Of a stretch of DNA of 64,000 bases, positions 43,796 through 52,958 are shown one piece after another. Below the pieces are notes generated by a model. The model saw nothing but the letters and a program-made list of their open reading frames with translations, did not search any database and was not told the origin of the DNA. Position 1 is the stretch's first letter; each line of letters begins with the position of its first letter. The DNA is from Hyphomonas sp. (GTDB taxonomy: Bacteria > Pseudomonadota > Alphaproteobacteria > Caulobacterales > Hyphomonadaceae). The DNA is taken from the NCBI RefSeq assembly GCF_018402285.1, contig NZ_JAGYJH010000002.1:1-64000 (forward strand). Direction: 5' to 3'. The translations under genes and the position numbers were made by a program.

Positions 43796-43884
43796 TGCTC
43801 CCCGGGCCGGGCCGGGCTTCACAGATTCACGGCAAGAAGCCGGTTGCGGCACCGGTAGCCTTTGCCTATACAGCGCCTCTCGGT

Positions 43885-43962
43885 CGGAGCGTGGCGCAGC
43901 CCGGTTAGCGCACTAGTCTGGGGGACTAGGGGTCGGAGGTTCGAATCCTCTCGCTCCGACCA
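43885..43962 (+). tRNA. tRNA-Pro (anticodon GGG)
   Basis: A complete cloverleaf: acceptor CGGAGCG / CGCTCCG, D arm GCGCAGCCCGGTTAGCGC, anticodon stem CTAGT / ACTAG with loop CTGGGGG giving GGG, T arm with GGTTCGAAT, discriminator A and encoded CCA. Reads CCC and CCU proline codons. Confidence 0.95.
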
Positions 43963-44089
43963 TTGAAATCCGGGCCCCTGCCGGATCATTCCTGAGAAAA
44001 CACCCGTTTGATGGCGATTGCGTTGCCAATGGTGAAACAGGCCATTGCGCGCCTATATTAGCCGGGAAACGAGACAGGAGACCTGGTCC

Positions 44090-44494
44090 ATGGCAAAGCC
44101 GAAAATCCAACGCACCGATCGCGAATGGCGCGAAATGCTGACCGAGCAGGAATATGCCGTCGGCCTGCAGGAAGGCACTGAGCGGGCCTTTACGCCGGGC
44201 AATTACCAGGACGAGAAGCGCAAGGGCATCTATCATTGCAAGGGATGCGGCACCCCGCTCTGGTCTTCCGAGCACAAGTTCGACTCCGGCACAGGCTGGC
44301 CAAGCTACTGGCAGCCGGTCAGCGAAGGCGCCGTCGCAACCAAGACCGACTTCAAGATGATCTACCCGCGCACAGAATGCCATTGCGCCAGTTGCGGCAT
44401 GCATATGGGGCACGTGTTCAAGGACGGCCCGCCGCCCACCGGTCAGCGCTGGTGCATCAACGGCATCGTTCTGGATTTCCGGCCCGAAGCGTAA
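44090..44494 (+). CDS. msrB: Peptide-methionine (R)-S-oxide reductase MsrB
   Basis: A 134-residue enzyme that repairs methionine-R-sulfoxide. Start at 44090 (MAKPKIQRTDREWREML). Zinc-binding pairs CKGCG (~50) and CASCGMHMGHVF (~100) flank the core, with the FDSGTGWPSYWQPV segment; the catalytic Cys is in GQRWCINGIVLDF. Length fits the short MsrB form. It stands alone between tRNA-Pro and the oligopeptidase gene. Confidence 0.95.
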   Translation: MAKPKIQRTDREWREMLTEQEYAVGLQEGTERAFTPGNYQDEKRKGIYHCKGCGTPLWSSEHKFDSGTGWPSYWQPVSEGAVATKTDFKMIYPRTECHCASCGMHMGHVFKDGPPPTGQRWCINGIVLDFRPEA

Positions 44495-44561
44495 GGATGG
44501 GCTGGACATAAGCGGCCGGCCTACCTCAGATATTTCGACTATCGATAAGCGGACCCCTCCC

Positions 44562-46799
44562 ATGCGCTTTGCTGCAAACCTCGCCGGCCTGATGGCCGCC
44601 TCAACACTTTTGACCGGATGCATGACAGTGAGCGAAGATACCGACACTTCGGCGGCGCTTGTGGCCGAAACGCCTGCAGCAACCCTGCCGGCGGCGCCGA
44701 TGGCCCAGCGGATTGATCACGAGATCACCCAGGTCGGCCGTACTCGGAACGACCCTTATAACTGGCTGAAAGACGAGAACTGGCAGGAGGTGATGCGTGA
44801 GCCATCCTTGCTGCGCGCCGACATCCGCGACTATCTCCTCGCCGAGAATGCCTTCACCAAGGCGGTTCTGGAAGACCCGACCGCCGCCCTGCGCGAGGAG
44901 CTGTTTGCCGAGATGCGCGGGCGCATCAAGGAAGACGACAGCTCGGTACCGGACATTGATGGTCCGTGGGCATATTACACGCGGTTCCGCGAGGGCGGGG
45001 AATATGCATTGTTTGCGAGGCGCCCGGCAGATAAGGCCTTCGATGCGGACGCGCCTGAGACCCTGCTGCTTGACGGCGACGCGCTGGGCGAGGGGCAGGA
45101 TTATTTCTCCTTCGGGGATATCGAGGTCTCTCCAGACCACAGGTTCATCGCCTATGGCACGGACCTTAAGGGCAGCGAATTCTACGAGATCCGGGTAAAA
45201 AATATCGAGACGGGCGAAGATACCGGCGTCCTGATCGAGAACGCTTATGGCCCGATGGAATGGAGCGCCACGGGCAAGGCGATTTTCTGGGTGGCGCGCG
45301 ATTCCAATGGCCGCCCCAATGCCGTGTACCAGCGCAGCCTGGAGACCGGCGAAGACACGCTGATCTATGAAGAGCAGGACCCGGCGTTCTTCGTCAGCAT
45401 CTCGACGACCGAGAGCGAGGAACTGATCCTCATCAATGCCTCAGGCCACACAACCTCGGAAATCCACTGGTTCCTGGCTGATGAACTCAGCCCCACGCTG
45501 CGCACGGTTGCCCCGCGTCAGACCGATCACGAATACTCCGTCACCCAATGGGACGGCGCGTTTTACATAATCACCAACATGGATGGCGCGGTTGACTACA
45601 AGCTGATGAAGGCGCCGCTCAGCGCTTCCTCAACTGCCGAGTGGGAAGAGGTCATCCCGCATCGTCCGGGTACGCTCATCATGGGTATCACGGCGCAGCA
45701 GGACTATCTGACAATCATGGAACGTGAGGAAGGCCTGCCTCGCATCGTGATCCAGGCGCGCGCCGATGGTTCCTCGCACTCGATCAGCTTTGATGAGGCC
45801 GCCTATGAACTGGGCCTGGAGGGAGGGTATGATTACAAGACCCCCATCCTGCGCTTTGAATATGCCTCCCCGGCAACCCCGGATCAGGTGTTCGATTACG
45901 ATCTGACCACTCGCGAGAAGACGCTGCGCAAGACGCGGGAAGTGCCTTCTGGCCACATTGCGGCTGATTATGTGGTCGAGCGGATCATGGCGCCGTCCTG
46001 GGACGGAGCAGAAGTACCCGTGACGCTTTTGCGTCACAGGGATACGCCCGTCGACGGCACCGCGCCGCTGCTCCTGTATGGGTACGGATCCTACGGCATG
46101 TCTATGCCGGCAGATTTCCGCACCGGGCGTCTCAGCCTTGTGGACCGCGGATTTGTTTATGCTATCGCGCACATCCGCGGCGGCATGGAGAAGGGCTATC
46201 AGTGGTATCTTGACGGGAAGCTCGACAAGAAAACCAACACCTTCAAGGACTTTGTCGCAGCTGGGCATCATCTCATTGACAGGGGCTATACAGCGAAGGG
46301 TCAGATTGTCGGCCATGGCGGCTCGGCGGGCGGCCTGCTCGTGGGCGCGGCGGCGAACATGGACCCCGAACTCTTTGGCGGCATCATCGCGGCAGTTCCG
46401 TTCGTTGATGTGCTCAACACGATGTCGGATGAAAGCCTGCCGCTGACCCCGCCGGAATGGCCGGAATGGGGAAATCCGCTGACGGATGAAACCGCGTACG
46501 ACACCATCCTTGCCTACAGCCCGTATGACCAGGTCGGCAACAAGCCCTATCCGGCGATGCTGATCACCGGCGGCGTGACAGATCCGCGCGTTACCTACTG
46601 GGAGCCGGCAAAATGGGCGGCGAAGCTGCGCCACGAAGCGCCGGGCGGCGGGCCCTATTTCCTGCGCATCAACATGGATGCCGGGCATGGCGGCGCCTCG
46701 GGCCGGTTTGAAGGCCTCAAGGAAGTGGCTACCGAATACGCCTTTGCGCTGGCCGCAGTCGGCAAGGTGGACACGTTGAAGCTTGACCGGGAGGATTAG
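44562..46799 (+). CDS. Oligopeptidase B-like serine peptidase with lipoprotein signal
   Basis: A 745-residue S9A prolyl-oligopeptidase-family enzyme. The N-terminal RIDHEITQVGRTRNDPYNWLKDE and beta-propeller lead to the catalytic domain with GHGGSAGGLLVGAAAN (Ser ~590) and the PPEWPEWGNP segment that marks oligopeptidase B, which cuts after basic residues; the terminal NMDAGHGGASGR carries the His. Unlike the usual cytosolic enzyme, the first 25 residues (MRFAANLAGLMAASTLLTGCMT) form a lipoprotein signal with lipobox LTGC. It is thus predicted to act in the periplasm or outer membrane. Confidence 0.88.
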   Translation: MRFAANLAGLMAASTLLTGCMTVSEDTDTSAALVAETPAATLPAAPMAQRIDHEITQVGRTRNDPYNWLKDENWQEVMREPSLLRADIRDYLLAENAFTKAVLEDPTAALREELFAEMRGRIKEDDSSVPDIDGPWAYYTRFREGGEYALFARRPADKAFDADAPETLLLDGDALGEGQDYFSFGDIEVSPDHRFIAYGTDLKGSEFYEIRVKNIETGEDTGVLIENAYGPMEWSATGKAIFWVARDSNGRPNAVYQRSLETGEDTLIYEEQDPAFFVSISTTESEELILINASGHTTSEIHWFLADELSPTLRTVAPRQTDHEYSVTQWDGAFYIITNMDGAVDYKLMKAPLSASSTAEWEEVIPHRPGTLIMGITAQQDYLTIMEREEGLPRIVIQARADGSSHSISFDEAAYELGLEGGYDYKTPILRFEYASPATPDQVFDYDLTTREKTLRKTREVPSGHIAADYVVERIMAPSWDGAEVPVTLLRHRDTPVDGTAPLLLYGYGSYGMSMPADFRTGRLSLVDRGFVYAIAHIRGGMEKGYQWYLDGKLDKKTNTFKDFVAAGHHLIDRGYTAKGQIVGHGGSAGGLLVGAAANMDPELFGGIIAAVPFVDVLNTMSDESLPLTPPEWPEWGNPLTDETAYDTILAYSPYDQVGNKPYPAMLITGGVTDPRVTYWEPAKWAAKLRHEAPGGGPYFLRINMDAGHGGASGRFEGLKEVATEYAFALAAVGKVDTLKLDRED

Positions 46800-46804
46800 G
46801 GCGC

Positions 46805-47266
46805 TTGCTCTACTGCCTCGACTGCGAGTTCAACGGCTTTGGCGGAGAGCTTATCAGCCTTGCCCTGTCGGGTGAGGTGGATGAGCTCTACCTTTGCCGT
46901 CCGGATGCGGAGCTTGAGGCGCTTGAGCTTCATCCCTGGGTCGAGGAGCATGTGTTGCCGGTTCTGGCGTTGAGGACAGCACAGCCAGTGACCTTGCCGC
47001 TGCAGGATTTCGGGCGGGCGGTTCAGGCCTTCCTGACAAACGGCCGCGACCCCTGCGTGGTGGCAGACTGGCCCGAAGACCTTATGCACCTGATGCAATG
47101 CCTGATCATTTCACCCGGGCAGATGGTGCGGATACCCGATCTGTCGCTGAAGCTGATGCAGGTCTCTGCCTGGCCGACCGATCTGGGCGGCGCCGTGCAG
47201 CACAATGCGCTTTGGGATGCGCGGGCGCTCAGGCGCGCGCTGACGCTCATTCGCGGCGAAGTCTGA
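46805..47266 (+). CDS. DEDDh-like 3'-5' exoribonuclease family protein
   Basis: A 153-residue protein, start TTG at 46805 (read MLYCLDCEFNGFG), with a GGGAGG site upstream. The DCEFNG segment (Asp/Glu metal pair) near residue 6-11 and the HNALWDARALRRA segment at ~130-142 (His and Asp) match the exonuclease domain family of the Rv2179c type, with VVADWPEDLMHL centrally for the second Asp. Such enzymes trim RNA ends. It is six bases after the peptidase gene, probably on the same transcript. Assignment rests on spacing of these motifs. Confidence 0.7.
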   Translation: MLYCLDCEFNGFGGELISLALSGEVDELYLCRPDAELEALELHPWVEEHVLPVLALRTAQPVTLPLQDFGRAVQAFLTNGRDPCVVADWPEDLMHLMQCLIISPGQMVRIPDLSLKLMQVSAWPTDLGGAVQHNALWDARALRRALTLIRGEV

Positions 47267-47270
47267 GGCA

Positions 47271-47299
47271 CAAAAAAGGGAGGCGAGGCGCCTCCCTTG
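47271..47299 (-). terminator. Intrinsic terminator of the maoC-like gene
   Basis: Ten-bp arms (AAGGGAGGCG / CGCCTCCCTT) with a 3-base loop; on the minus strand the hairpin runs into six T. It lies 33 bases after the maoC-like stop and may also slow transcription from the exonuclease side. Confidence 0.85.
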
Positions 47300-47331
47300 T
47301 TCGTTGCCCCGGCAAGGCCGGGCCGCCGGGA

Positions 47332-47787
47332 TCAACCGTAGAGAACGGTAATCGACTCGGCGACGAGGGCCGGACGGTCCTGGCCTTCGATTTCGACCGT
47401 GGCTTCCATCTTCATCTGCTTGCCGCCCGATTTGGCTTCGACCGACAGGCATTTCTGGCGGAGGCGAACCTTGGAGTTGACCGGCACCATGTTGGTGAAG
47501 CGGACCTTGTCGGAGCCATAGTTGATGCCGCGTGTGACGCCTTCGACGCGGAGCACTTCAGCGCCGAGCATCGGGAGCAGCGAGAGCGTGAGGAAGCCGT
47601 GGGCGATGGTGGAGCCCATCATCTGCTTGGCTTTCTCTTCGTCGACATGGATCCACTGATGGTCGCCGGTCGCGTCGGCGAAGAGGTTGATGCGGGCCTG
47701 GTCGATCGTGTGCCAGTCGGACACGCCGACTTCCTGGCCCACCAGGGATTCGAGTTCGGCATAGGCAACTTTGCGCGGATTGGCCAT
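47332..47787 (-). CDS. MaoC-like (R)-specific enoyl-CoA hydratase
   Basis: A 151-residue hot-dog-fold hydratase. Start at 47787 (MANPRKVAYAELESLVGQEVG) has an AAGGAGGAA site; upstream in-frame ATGs are rejected. The MaoC signature is the FADATGDHQWIHVDEEKAKQ segment (~34-53) with catalytic Asp and His, followed by STIAHGFLTLSLLP. Members hydrate enoyl-CoA to (R)-3-hydroxyacyl-CoA for beta-oxidation or polyhydroxyalkanoate synthesis. It ends at a strong terminator, and diverges from the DUF4870-like gene. Confidence 0.92.
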   Translation of the reverse strand: MANPRKVAYAELESLVGQEVGVSDWHTIDQARINLFADATGDHQWIHVDEEKAKQMMGSTIAHGFLTLSLLPMLGAEVLRVEGVTRGINYGSDKVRFTNMVPVNSKVRLRQKCLSVEAKSGGKQMKMEATVEIEGQDRPALVAESITVLYG

Positions 47788-47923
47788 GGAATTCCTCCTT
47801 GATTGTATAAGACTTCTTCTGGCGCGGCTCCCGGCGATCTGCAAGGTTAACTGAGCGTCAACCCGGCGCAGCCTAAGCGAGGCGGCCGCCAGCAGTCTGG
47901 CAGGGTTGACGAGGGAGGCAGAT

Positions 47924-48283
47924 TTGGCCGAGTCGCCGCAGATTTCGATTGATCCCGGAACCCGGGGCAATGCCAACCTTATCTACTTTCTCTACATTGT
48001 GGCACCCGTCTTTTTCCAGACTCTGGCGCTTATCGGCGTCATCATGGCGTATCTGGGAAAGGGCAAGGGCGATGCGCTGATCGAGAACCATTACCGCAAT
48101 CAAATCAACATCTTCTGGAAGATGCTGCTTTATTGCCTGATCTCGGGCCTTTTGACCTTCATCCTCATTGGCGTGCTGCTCTTCCTGGCGGCGCTGGTCT
48201 GGTACATCGTCAGGATCGTCAAAGGCCTCCAGGCGCTTTCGGCCGGTGAGATGGTGGAAAATCCTGAGAGCTGGCTCCTCTGA
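47924..48283 (+). CDS. DUF4870-like small membrane protein
   Basis: A 119-residue protein, start TTG at 47924 (read MAESPQISIDPGTRG) with GGGAGG 6 bases upstream; an earlier in-frame TTG at 47906 has no site. Three membrane stretches are seen at ~22-45 (NLIYFLYIVAPVFFQTLALIG), ~68-88 and ~88-100, and ALIENHYRNQINIFWKMLL between them is the DUF4870/Tic20-like segment. Members are of unknown function. It converges with the GH1 gene, their stops separated by one base. Confidence 0.72.
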   Translation: MAESPQISIDPGTRGNANLIYFLYIVAPVFFQTLALIGVIMAYLGKGKGDALIENHYRNQINIFWKMLLYCLISGLLTFILIGVLLFLAALVWYIVRIVKGLQALSAGEMVENPESWLL

Positions 48284-48284
48284 C

Positions 48285-49619
48285 CTAGGCGGTAGAACTT
48301 GCCCGGGCGAGCGCGGCGAGCCAGTGGTAAGATGCCTTGGGCGTGCGTTTCAGGCTGGCATAGTCGACATGCACAATGCCGAATCGCGGGCCATAGCCCA
48401 TGGCCCATTCGAAATTGTCGAGCATTGACCAGACAAGATAGCCGCGAATGTCGGCGCCGGCGGCGCGCGCATCGCGGACGGCGCCGAGATAGCGGTCCAG
48501 ATAGGCTATGCGGGCGGCGTCCCTGACGGCGCCATCGGTCCCGGGCTCGACATCGTCGGCCATGCCATTCTCTGTCACATAGACCGGAACGCCATAGCGC
48601 CGGGCCGCTTCGATCAGCGTGTCGCGGAAGGCTTCGGGCTTGACGTGCCAGCCCATGAGGGTGGTTTCGGCGCCTTCGGGCGGGTCCATGTTGCGGAAGC
48701 CCCACCGGTTGGACGCAGCGGCGGCGTAGGTGGGCGAATAATGGTTGAGGCCCAGCCAGTCGAGCGGGGCATGGATGGCGTCTTCGTCGCCCGCGCGGAT
48801 GCGGTCGCCCATCCAGTCGCGCGTGATGGGATCATACTTGCCGAGGAAGACCGGGTCGGCGGTGGCGCGGTTCATGGCCGCGTCCATCCTGGCGGCGGCT
48901 TCCCGGTCGGCATCTGTATCCGTCGCGGGCAAGGCAGGCTGGAGATTGGGAACCGAGCCGATCAGCGCGCCAGCGGGCAGGTCCGCGCGCAGGCGGCGGA
49001 CAGCGGCGCCATGCGAGAGGTTTACGTGGTGGACCGCGTCCAGCCAGGCGCCCCGGTCCCGGATACCGGGCGCATGAACGCCCGCGCCATAGCCCAGCAT
49101 GGTGAACATGTTAGGCTCGTTGAAGGTCGCCCAGCGAGGCACGCGGTCGCCGAGGCGGCGGGCAAGCAGGCCGGCATAGTCGGCAAAGAGGGGCAGGATC
49201 TCGCGGCTCGTCCAGCCCAGCCCGGCTTCGTGAAGGGCGAGGGGCAGGTCCCAGTGATAAAGGCAGAGCCAGGGCTCTATGCCATTCTGAAGGAGCTCGT
49301 CGGTCAGGCGGTCGTAGAAATCGAGGCCCGCTTCATTGGGCTTGCCCTTGCCCTCGGGCAGGACACGGCTCCAGGAGACAGAGAAGCGATAGGCGGAGAA
49401 ACCTGCCGCGCGCATCAGCGCCACATCTTCCCTGTACCGATGATAATGATCGCAGGCGACATTGCCGGTATCGCCATTCTTGACCTTGCCGGGCGTGGCG
49501 CTGAAGGCGTCCCAGATGCTGGGCGCGCGGCCATCAGAGGCGTGGGCGCCCTCGATCTGGTAGGAGGCCGTGGAGGCGCCCCAGACGAAATCTTCCGGAA
49601 AATCCTGACGGCTGACCAT
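48285..49619 (-). CDS. Glycoside hydrolase family 1 beta-glucosidase
   Basis: A 444-residue GH1 enzyme hydrolysing beta-linked sugars such as cellobiose. Start at 49619 (MVSRQDFPEDFVWGASTASYQIEGA) with a CAGGGAG site; upstream frame is not family-like. The acid/base Glu is in ATFNEPNMFTMLGYGAGVHAPG (NEP motif, ~165), and the nucleophile Glu in VYVTENGMADD (~350). The final EWAMGYGPRFGIVHVDYASLKRTPK region (read in parts) is standard. No signal peptide, so it acts on imported sugars in the cytoplasm. No sugar transporter adjoins. Confidence 0.95.
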   Translation of the reverse strand: MVSRQDFPEDFVWGASTASYQIEGAHASDGRAPSIWDAFSATPGKVKNGDTGNVACDHYHRYREDVALMRAAGFSAYRFSVSWSRVLPEGKGKPNEAGLDFYDRLTDELLQNGIEPWLCLYHWDLPLALHEAGLGWTSREILPLFADYAGLLARRLGDRVPRWATFNEPNMFTMLGYGAGVHAPGIRDRGAWLDAVHHVNLSHGAAVRRLRADLPAGALIGSVPNLQPALPATDTDADREAAARMDAAMNRATADPVFLGKYDPITRDWMGDRIRAGDEDAIHAPLDWLGLNHYSPTYAAAASNRWGFRNMDPPEGAETTLMGWHVKPEAFRDTLIEAARRYGVPVYVTENGMADDVEPGTDGAVRDAARIAYLDRYLGAVRDARAAGADIRGYLVWSMLDNFEWAMGYGPRFGIVHVDYASLKRTPKASYHWLAALARASSTA

Positions 49620-49829
49620 GTGTCTCTCCCTGTCGCTGCGCCTTTGGCGTCTTGCGGGAGAATGTGCGATGGCGCAGCGGGGAGGGCAAGGGCAGCAGTT
49701 TAGGCCGGAACGCACGTTGTTTTGCGCGCGGCCGGTGTTGCGCGTTTATTGAGAGCTCCCCCATGTGGAAGCGGGGACAGTCAGGGACGCGGGCCGGTCA
49801 CCGGCATGCGAAAATGTCCGGAGCGGGTC

Positions 49830-50351
49830 TTAAAGCGGCTTTGCCAGGACAATGTCATCATAGATTTTTTCGCCGACCTGGAACTGCCGGGTGCCGGCAA
49901 GCTCGAAGCCGGCTTTCCGGTAAAAGGCGATGGCGCGGTGGTTATCCTCATAGGTGCCGAGCAGGAGGCGGGGCGCGCCGCGCTGGCGGGCGTCGTCTAT
50001 GGCAGCCTCCATCAGGCGGGGGCCAGAGCCTGTGCCATGGAAGCGGGAGAGGACGTAGATGCGTTTGAGCTCCACATCGCCCGGCTCCAGAAAGATGGGG
50101 AGGTCGGGCGGGCAATTGACCGCGTAGCCGATGGGCGCGCCGGTGGCGGCGTATTCGGCAATCCAGACAGAGCAGGCAGGATCGGCGAGGTATTTGGCAT
50201 AGACTTCGCGCGAATGCTGGCGCGTGCAATGGGCGATGATGGCGTCGCCGTCGATGTCGAAGACATAGCTGTCGATGAAGGTGGCTACCCCGATATGAGC
50301 GAGGCGCTCGGCATCCTCTGCCTGCGCGCGGCGGATCGTTATGTCGCTCAT
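49830..50351 (-). CDS. GNAT-family N-acetyltransferase
   Basis: A 173-residue acyltransferase. Start at 50351 (MSDITIRRAQAEDAERLA) overlaps the nadR-type kinase stop (ATGA), placing it in the same operon. The acetyl-CoA loop appears as LSRFHGTGSGPRLMEAAIDDARQRG (read in parts; Arg/Gln-x-x-Gly-x-Gly/Ala is here R-F-H-G-T-G-S-G), and the C-terminal NHRAIAFYRKAGFELAG is the standard GNAT helix-strand. Similar to RimI/PAT-like enzymes; the substrate is unknown, but linkage to NAD salvage genes may be meaningful. Confidence 0.85.
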   Translation of the reverse strand: MSDITIRRAQAEDAERLAHIGVATFIDSYVFDIDGDAIIAHCTRQHSREVYAKYLADPACSVWIAEYAATGAPIGYAVNCPPDLPIFLEPGDVELKRIYVLSRFHGTGSGPRLMEAAIDDARQRGAPRLLLGTYEDNHRAIAFYRKAGFELAGTRQFQVGEKIYDDIVLAKPL

Positions 50352-50935
50352 GGGGCGGTTTGGGGCTCTGCTTTGCAACGGGCAAGAAGGGCGTCGATGG
50401 CGCAGGTGGCCTGCTCGACGCGGCCCTCCCACGGGCCGGTGATGAGGGTGTAGGCAGTCCCCTGGGCCTCGATCAGCTCGACGAAGCGGTCATGCATCCA
50501 GCCGCGTATCTTTTCGCCGTCGCGCACGCCGTCCTGGACGAAGGGGACTTCGGGGGTCGGGATGAGGTAGAGATCGACCTGGTCGCGGTTGCCGATGGCA
50601 TCGACCTGCCTGTGGCGCTTGCCGGCATAGCGTTCATACCAGGTGGCTGTGGCAAAGGCGTTGGTGTCGGCAAAGAGGATACGGTTGGCGCGGGCGGCAG
50701 CTTCGTTTTCCCGGCGCTGTTGTTCTTCGGCAATGTGGATGAAATCGGCGTCCGTCCATTCGGGAATGTCGCCGCCTTTCAGCGACTGTGCGGCGAGTTT
50801 CTGCTCCCAGAGTTCGCGGCCGAATTCGGCGACCCAGACGGTGTTGTAATGCCTGGCCAGCTCGATGCAGAGCGTGGTCTTGCCGGTGGATTCCGCGCCG
50901 ATCAGCACGATCCGGAGGATTTTATCGCAGCTCAT
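50348..50935 (-). CDS. Nicotinamide riboside kinase-like P-loop ATPase (NadR kinase domain)
   Basis: A 195-residue P-loop protein. Start at 50935 (MSCDKILRIVLIGAESTGKTT) overlaps the pnuC stop (ATGA); an ATG at 50956 is rejected. Walker A reads GAESTGKTT (~13-21), followed by WVAEFGRELWE, FIHIAEEQQRRE and ILFADTNAFATATWYERYAGK, as in the ribosylnicotinamide kinase domain of NadR. The nucleotidyltransferase and DNA-binding domains of full NadR are absent. It probably phosphorylates nicotinamide riboside imported by PnuC. The operon has a GNAT gene next. Confidence 0.88.
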   Translation of the reverse strand: MSCDKILRIVLIGAESTGKTTLCIELARHYNTVWVAEFGRELWEQKLAAQSLKGGDIPEWTDADFIHIAEEQQRRENEAAARANRILFADTNAFATATWYERYAGKRHRQVDAIGNRDQVDLYLIPTPEVPFVQDGVRDGEKIRGWMHDRFVELIEAQGTAYTLITGPWEGRVEQATCAIDALLARCKAEPQTAP

Positions 50936-51588
50936 GCTTTCACCGATTTGCGCCATTCCAGCAGGCCCATGACCGAGAGCGCCAGAAACACCGCATACAG
51001 AAGGGCCGTCAGGTAGAGGCCATTATAAAGGCAGACGGGGATGTAGATGATGTCGGCGATGATCCACAGCCACCAGCATTCGAAGATTTTCCGGCTCTGA
51101 GCCCATTGGGCGGCGAGGCTGATGGAGGTGACAAGGGCGTCCCAGAATTTGGTAGCCCCGCCGGCTTCATCCAGCAGGCGGTAGAGAAGGGCGGTGGCGC
51201 CCGCAATGCCGATGACGGTGAGCGCCCATTCGAGGCGGGGCGCGTGGCGGATTTTCAGGGCGCTGCGGTTTTCGCCGCCATAGAGCCAGAGATACCAGCC
51301 GGCGAGATTGATGGCGAAGAAGACAAGCTGAAGCCCGGCCATGGCGAAGAGGTCGGAGAGGTAGAAGACAACGGCGTAGATGCCGACCGTGATCAGGCCG
51401 AGGGGGAAGTTCCAGATGTTCTGGCGGGTAACCAGCCAGACGCAGAAGACGCCGGTGACGAAGGCGATGGCTTCAAGATAGCTTGCCGCGCCGGTGTGCC
51501 AGGCGGCGGCTGCAATGGTGGCAGAGATGAGGAAGAGACCGATGACGAGGACCGTGCCGGGGCGACGGGGGGCGGCTGATGCGGTCAT
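50932..51588 (-). CDS. pnuC: Nicotinamide riboside transporter PnuC
   Basis: A 218-residue seven-helix membrane protein that facilitates nicotinamide riboside uptake. The family marks NIWNFPLGLITVGIYAVVFY (~53-72), NLAGWYLWLYGGENR with the conserved Trp, and WWLWIIADIIYIPVCLYNGLYLTALLYAVFL (read in parts) are present. Start ATG at 51588 follows the family N-terminus only loosely. It leads a three-gene operon with the NadR-type kinase and a GNAT protein, each overlapping ATGA. No NAD-sensing riboswitch was recognised in the short leader, which also has a GC-rich hairpin from icd. Confidence 0.93.
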   Translation of the reverse strand: MTASAAPRRPGTVLVIGLFLISATIAAAAWHTGAASYLEAIAFVTGVFCVWLVTRQNIWNFPLGLITVGIYAVVFYLSDLFAMAGLQLVFFAINLAGWYLWLYGGENRSALKIRHAPRLEWALTVIGIAGATALLYRLLDEAGGATKFWDALVTSISLAAQWAQSRKIFECWWLWIIADIIYIPVCLYNGLYLTALLYAVFLALSVMGLLEWRKSVKA

Positions 51589-51619
51589 TTGGTCAGCCTT
51601 CCCCTTGCACTTGGTGGAG

Positions 51620-51642
51620 AGGCCCCCCTTTGGGAGGGGCCT
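51620..51642 (-). terminator. GC-rich hairpin between icd and pnuC
   Basis: Arms AGGCCCC and GGGGCCT surround a CC-TTT-GGG-A core, 15 bases after the icd stop on the minus strand and upstream of pnuC. There is no T run; it may be a rho-assisted end of icd. Confidence 0.4.
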
Positions 51643-51656
51643 GCCCGGAATTTGCG

Positions 51657-52874
51657 TTACGCTTTGCCCATCTCGATTTCGAGATTCTGGGCGACTTTTT
51701 CGATGAAGCCTTCGGTCGTCAGGTAGCCCTGGTCTGGGCCGACGAGGAGGGCGAGGTCCTTGGTCATGAAGCCGGCTTCGACGGTCTTGATGATGGTCTT
51801 CTCGAGCGTCTGGGCGAACTTGCGCACTTCGGGGGTCTCGTCCATGCGGCCGCGATGGTCGAGGCCTTGCGTCCAGGCGTAGATCGAGGCGATCGAGTTG
51901 GTCGAGGTCGCTTCGCCCTTCTGGTGGGCGCGGTAGTGGCGGGTGACGGTGCCGTGGGCCGCTTCGGCTTCGACGGTCTTGCCATCGGGGCTGAGCAGGA
52001 CCGACGTCATCAGGCCCAGCGAGCCATAGCCCTGGGCCACGGTGTCGGACTGGACGTCGCCGTCATAGTTCTTGCAGGCCCAGACATAGCCGCCCGACCA
52101 TTTCATGGCGGCAGCGACCATGTCATCGATCAGGCGGTGCTCGTAGGTGCCTTTGAACTCGGCGAACTTGGCTTTGAACTCCTTGTCCCACTCTTCCTGG
52201 AAGATGTCCTTGAAGCGGCCATCATAGGCCTTGAGGATCGTGTTCTTGGTGGAGAGGTAGACCGGGAGCTTGCGCTGAAGGCCGTAATTGAACGAGGCGC
52301 GGGCAAAATCGCGGATCGACTCGTCGAGGTTGTACATGCCCATCGCGATGCCGGCGCTCGGGAAGTCGAAGACTTCCTTTTCGATGACCTTGCCGTCTTC
52401 GCCTTCGAATTTCATCGTCAGCTTGCCCTTGCCGGGGACGAGGAAGTCAGTGGCGCGGTACTGGTCGCCGAAAGCGTGGCGGCCGATGATGACGGGCTTG
52501 GTCCAGCCCGGCACGAGGCGCGGGATGTTGGAGATGACGATGGGCTCGCGGAAGACCACGCCGCCGAGGATGTTGCGGATGGTGCCGTTGGGCGACTTCC
52601 ACATCTTCTTGAGGCCAAATTCTTCAACGCGGGCTTCGTCGGGCGTGATGGTCGCGCATTTGACGGCGACGCCGTATTTCTTGGTGGCTTCGGCCGAGTC
52701 GATGGTGATCTGGTCGTCGGTCTCGTCGCGCTTCTGGATCGAGAGGTCGTAATATTTCAGGTCGATATCGAGGTAGGGGTGGATCAGCTTGTCCTTGATG
52801 AGCTGCCAGATGATCCGGGTCATCTCATCGCCGTCCATCTCGACAATCGGGTTTTTGACCTTGATCTTCGCCAT
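51657..52874 (-). CDS. icd: NADP-dependent isocitrate dehydrogenase (eukaryote-type homodimer)
   Basis: A 405-residue enzyme of the TCA cycle oxidising isocitrate to 2-oxoglutarate with NADP+. Start ATG at 52874: [21 protein letters not shown]. It belongs to the shorter eukaryotic-like subfamily, as shown by [36 protein letters not shown] and the [25 protein letters not shown] block (read in parts), with the NADP-binding loop near [12 protein letters not shown]. The type is common in alphaproteobacteria. Divergent from the trmJ-like gene. Confidence 0.97.
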   Translation of the reverse strand: MAKIKVKNPIVEMDGDEMTRIIWQLIKDKLIHPYLDIDLKYYDLSIQKRDETDDQITIDSAEATKKYGVAVKCATITPDEARVEEFGLKKMWKSPNGTIRNILGGVVFREPIVISNIPRLVPGWTKPVIIGRHAFGDQYRATDFLVPGKGKLTMKFEGEDGKVIEKEVFDFPSAGIAMGMYNLDESIRDFARASFNYGLQRKLPVYLSTKNTILKAYDGRFKDIFQEEWDKEFKAKFAEFKGTYEHRLIDDMVAAAMKWSGGYVWACKNYDGDVQSDTVAQGYGSLGLMTSVLLSPDGKTVEAEAAHGTVTRHYRAHQKGEATSTNSIASIYAWTQGLDHRGRMDETPEVRKFAQTLEKTIIKTVEAGFMTKDLALLVGPDQGYLTTEGFIEKVAQNLEIEMGKA

Positions 52875-52958
52875 GTTTTAGAATCCTTGCGCTGCGTACG
52901 GTTTGGCGGGGCTATAGCAGACCCACCGGCCGCGTCAAAACCCGGAAGATAGGCAGTC

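Noticed and set aside
43913-44647. Minus-strand 244-codon frame across tRNA-Pro
   Set aside because: It overlaps the tRNA and msrB and has no domain.
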